DNA of 12,829 nucleotides. Source: Oscillospiraceae bacterium (GTDB taxonomy: Bacteria; Bacillota; Clostridia; Oscillospirales; Ruminococcaceae). The stretch lies in the NCBI GenBank assembly GCA_028694405.1, contig JAQUTM010000052.1, positions 1 to 12,829 on the forward strand. The letters are read 5' to 3'. The translations under genes and the position numbers were made by a program. Shown piece by piece: positions 11,767 through 12,829 of this stretch. The stretch's first letter is position 1; every line of letters begins with the position of its first letter. Under the pieces are notes generated by a model. It was not told the origin of the DNA, made no database searches, and was given only the letters and a program-made list of their open reading frames with translations.

Positions 11767-12829
11767 TTAGATTTGAAAATTTGCACTGGTGTCTCCCAGT
11801 AAATCTTTGCCAAATTCATAATCATTGCCCGGAATAACCGCATTGAGCAAAATACCCAAAATAGCAGCAATGGCAAGGCCAGACAAATTAATGCTGAAAT
11901 TTGCAGTAAAGGGAATATTTACGCCGCCAACGCTGTTAAAGCCCAAAGCGCTAACCAAAATAACTGCAGCTATAATTAAATTGCGGCTCTTGGTAAAGTC
12001 AACTTGATTTTCAACGATATTGCGTACACCTACAGCAGAAATCATACCGTATAGGATAAGGGAAACGCCGCCAATGATGGCCGCAGGAATGGTATTGATA
12101 ATAGCCTCAAATTTAGGAATAAAAGAAAGAATTACCGCTACGCAAGCTGCAATACGCATAACGCGGGGGTCATATACTTTTGTAAGTGCTAAAACACCTG
12201 TGTTTTCACCGTAAGTGGTGTTTGCCGGGCCGCCAAACATAGATGCCATAGTAGTAGCCAAGCCATCACCCAACATAGTACGATGTAAACCCGGTTCTGC
12301 CAAATAATTTTTACCGGCAGTTGCGCTAATGGCTGCAATATCACCAATATGCTCCATCATGGTTGCCAAGGCAATAGGTGCAATGGTAATTACAGCACTA
12401 ATGCTGAATTTAGCCATTTGGAAAGGTGCTACACCTACAATATCAGCTTGGTTGATACGCGCAAAATCAATGGTTTGAAAAATACCGGGATATGCAGCTG
12501 CAAGCTGAGGATTGCCTACTGATACGCAGTGCAAAACTACCGCCACAGCATAGGCAGAAAGCACGCCTAAAATAATAGGAATAATTTTCACCATGCCTTT
12601 GCCCCAAATGTTGCAGATAATGATAACTGCCAAAGCGATAACCGCAAGCAGCCAGTTTGTACTGGCATTACCGATAGCTGAAGGAGCCAAAATCAAACCG
12701 ATGGAAATAATGATAGGTCCTGTTACAACAGGGGGGAAAAAACGCATGATTTTTTTTACGCCAAAAATTTTAATTAAGGCGGACATAAGAATATACACCA
12801 AACCTGCTACCGCAACACCGCCGCAGGCG
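11767..12829 (-). CDS. Uracil permease (NCS2 family), 5' end outside window
   Basis: This is a membrane nucleobase transporter of the NCS2/UraA family, taking up uracil by proton symport; xanthine/guanine specificity cannot be fully excluded. The visible C-terminal 353 residues start within ACGGVAVAGLVY and contain many hydrophobic helices. Family signatures are TGPIIISIGLILAP, the substrate-site helix MMEHIGDI and the GGPANTTYGENTGVLALTKV segment, whose TYGENxG is characteristic of uracil permeases; the Glu residues in EHIGD and GEN are the family's substrate-binding positions. It ends at 11767 with a clean terminator at 11664-11697. No start is visible, because the frame is open to the window edge. 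No pyrimidine gene neighbours are seen here. This is an ordinary host gene upstream of smpB. Confidence 0.92.
   Translation of the reverse strand, partial: ACGGVAVAGLVYILMSALIKIFGVKKIMRFFPPVVTGPIIISIGLILAPSAIGNASTNWLLAVIALAVIIICNIWGKGMVKIIPIILGVLSAYAVAVVLHCVSVGNPQLAAAYPGIFQTIDFARINQADIVGVAPFQMAKFSISAVITIAPIALATMMEHIGDIAAISATAGKNYLAEPGLHRTMLGDGLATTMASMFGGPANTTYGENTGVLALTKVYDPRVMRIAACVAVILSFIPKFEAIINTIPAAIIGGVSLILYGMISAVGVRNIVENQVDFTKSRNLIIAAVILVSALGFNSVGGVNIPFTANFSINLSGLAIAAILGILLNAVIPGNDYEFGKDLLGDTSANFQI

Noticed and set aside
1..12829. CRISPR array, tRNA or rRNA genes, insertion sequence ends
   Set aside because: No regularly spaced repeats, tRNA cloverleaf other than the tmRNA ends, or transposase with terminal inverted repeats could be found by eye.

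Overview
The window looks like a piece of chromosome from a low- to mid-GC Firmicute of the class Clostridia. The evidence is AGGAGG-type ribosome binding sites, a tmRNA whose tag ends in LAIAA, a desulfoferrodoxin-type superoxide reductase, a Clostridia-style serine recombinase, and phage genes (Rha, PcfJ, gp6-like connector, TcdE/UtxA-type holin) of the kinds found in Clostridia prophages. The genus cannot be named from the sequence alone.

Layout, left to right. (1) 1-414, minus: the 5' part of a FAD-dependent oxidoreductase gene running off the window. (2) about 518-1933, plus: a dead large serine recombinase gene with no catalytic-serine end and an in-frame TAA at 956-958. Its 3' end runs over an intrinsic terminator and into a copy of the ssrA 3' end. 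(3) 1910-10810: a degenerate prophage or integrative element of about 8.9 kb bounded by 26-bp direct repeats (1910-1935 and 10785-10810). The right repeat is the 3' end of ssrA, so the element integrated into the tmRNA gene. (4) 10787-12829, minus: the host genes ssrA (tmRNA), smpB and a uracil permease that runs off the window.

Inside the element, the left end carries two cargo-like genes: an HpaII-type restriction endonuclease with no visible methyltransferase, and a superoxide reductase with its own extended -10 promoter. Then comes a minus-strand block of late phage genes read right to left: small HTH regulator, Rha-portal fusion, PcfJ, a second partial PcfJ copy, capsid-like protein, head-tail connector, headless holin. 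At the right end, on the plus strand, are a CI-type repressor, an ImmA/IrrE-like metallopeptidase, a small membrane protein and a tyrosine integrase with all its catalytic residues, next to ssrA.

The structural module has collapsed by deletion. Rha is fused in frame to the middle of a portal protein, and the connector is joined out of frame to a holin lacking its first membrane segments. No terminase, tail, replication or endolysin gene remains. The lysogeny and integration module, the divergent repressor/Cro-like switch with paired operator-like repeats, PcfJ and the superoxide reductase all look intact. The best picture is a remnant that still maintains itself and carries host-benefit or defence cargo but cannot make virions. 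The most unusual points are the pcfJ partial duplication ending in an exactly conserved 45-bp repeat, the orphan HpaII-like nuclease beside the attachment site, and the serine recombinase end embedded in the ssrA 3' end.
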